Assembly (NCBI GenBank): GCA_014529385.2
Contig: CM043952.1
Span: forward strand, 66,477,870 to 66,537,869
Direction of reading: 5' to 3'
Source of the DNA: Adiantum capillus-veneris
Lineage: Eukaryota; Streptophyta; Polypodiopsida; Polypodiales; Pteridaceae
Length of the DNA: 60,000 bases
Part shown: positions 59,639-60,000 of the stretch, in pieces
Layout of the letters: every line of letters begins with the position of its first letter
Position numbering within the stretch: position 1 is the first letter of the stretch
The notes under the pieces: model-generated
Seen by the model: the letters and a program-made list of their open reading frames with translations, nothing else
What the model was told of the DNA's origin: nothing
Database searches by the model: none
Position numbers and translations under genes: made by a program

Positions 59639-59890
59639 TCACTCATGCTTGTAATGCATTCTATTGGGGTTTCTTTGAGGGTCTACACATTGTTCGTACA
59701 CCTGTTTTAAAGAGTCTATATGGATCTCAATTTCTATAATTCTTGTTGCATTTAATGACCTTAAAATTCTATCTATATGCATGAAAGATTCACACCCAAG
59801 CACTTTGAGAGATGAATAGTTCACTGGTTTACCTGTCCATGCCTCCTCTTGAACTCCCCCATCCAATGACAAGGTATTCTAAAGATAATG
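59639..59890 (-). pseudogene. Ty1/copia integrase fragment
   Basis: The minus strand encodes GGVQEEAWTGKPVNYSSLKV and LGCESFMHID, matching the C-terminal part of copia integrases (the usual EAWTGKKP-SYSHLRVFGC-AFVHI pattern, compare LWTGKAPSYKHLRVFGCEAY in the element at 1-1597). Homology is lost after about 35 residues. It is a remnant of an element distinct from the one at the window's start, possibly continuing past 60000. Confidence 0.8.
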
Positions 59891-60000
59891 ACTGTATTTT
59901 TCATGGTTAATGGGTAGGTGAGCTAGAGTAGAAGTATAGTAGACCATCATCCCCATCTCCAACAAATATCATCAAATCATGGGGTGTCAAAGATGGATAC

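Overview
This window looks like nuclear DNA from a land plant with a large, repeat-rich genome. The signs are CACTA (En/Spm-type) transposons with a DUF4216 transposase tail, a Ty1/copia retrotransposon primed by initiator tRNA-Met, a tRNA-derived SINE, spliced genes with GT-AG introns, and long runs of CT/GA, CA/GT and AT microsatellite. A DUF3455 secreted protein and ParB/methyltransferase-like and DUF7869-like genes lean toward a non-seed plant (fern, lycophyte or moss). That placement is inference.

Layout. 1-9176 is one minus-strand copia element, entered at its integrase and running out through a broken gag, leader, primer-binding site and 5' LTR. A 5504-bp CACTA element (1598-7101) is nested in it and splits the protease active-site motif. 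9177-13163 is non-coding DNA with duplications, microsatellites and one SINE bounded by target-site duplications. 13164-14194 is a two-exon DUF3455 gene, the only gene here with no visible lesion. 15425-23984 is a decayed minus-strand gene with a Tnp1/En/Spm-like N-terminus and a DUF7869-like core, cut near its 3' end by a second CACTA element (15476-21070).

From about 24.1 to 41.75 kb lies a tandem array of roughly 37 units of about 440 bp. Each unit is built from seven diverged copies of a 20-bp motif, TTGGACAAGTGGTGGACCTT. Then comes a decayed multi-exon gene (41796-47333) with a ParB-like part, a DNA-methyltransferase-like part and a SET domain. A 2.3-kb intron before the SET exon is filled with the same repeat. 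An FCP1/NIF-like HAD phosphatase gene follows (48029-49141). Next are two blocks of the same repeat in the opposite orientation (about 50.1-54.6 and 56.5-58.1 kb) with a second, broken FCP1-like gene between them. The window ends with a 66-bp minisatellite and a copia integrase fragment.

How it fits together. No pathway can be read across these genes. What links them is the satellite: it lies upstream of, inside, or on both sides of every gene remnant from 21 to 58 kb, in opposite orientations on the two sides of the cluster. Many premature stops are of a kind produced by C-to-T change (CGA to TGA, CAG to TAG, TGG to TGA), as expected in silenced, cytosine-methylated DNA. Two CACTA copies in one window allow several lesions to be called by direct comparison.
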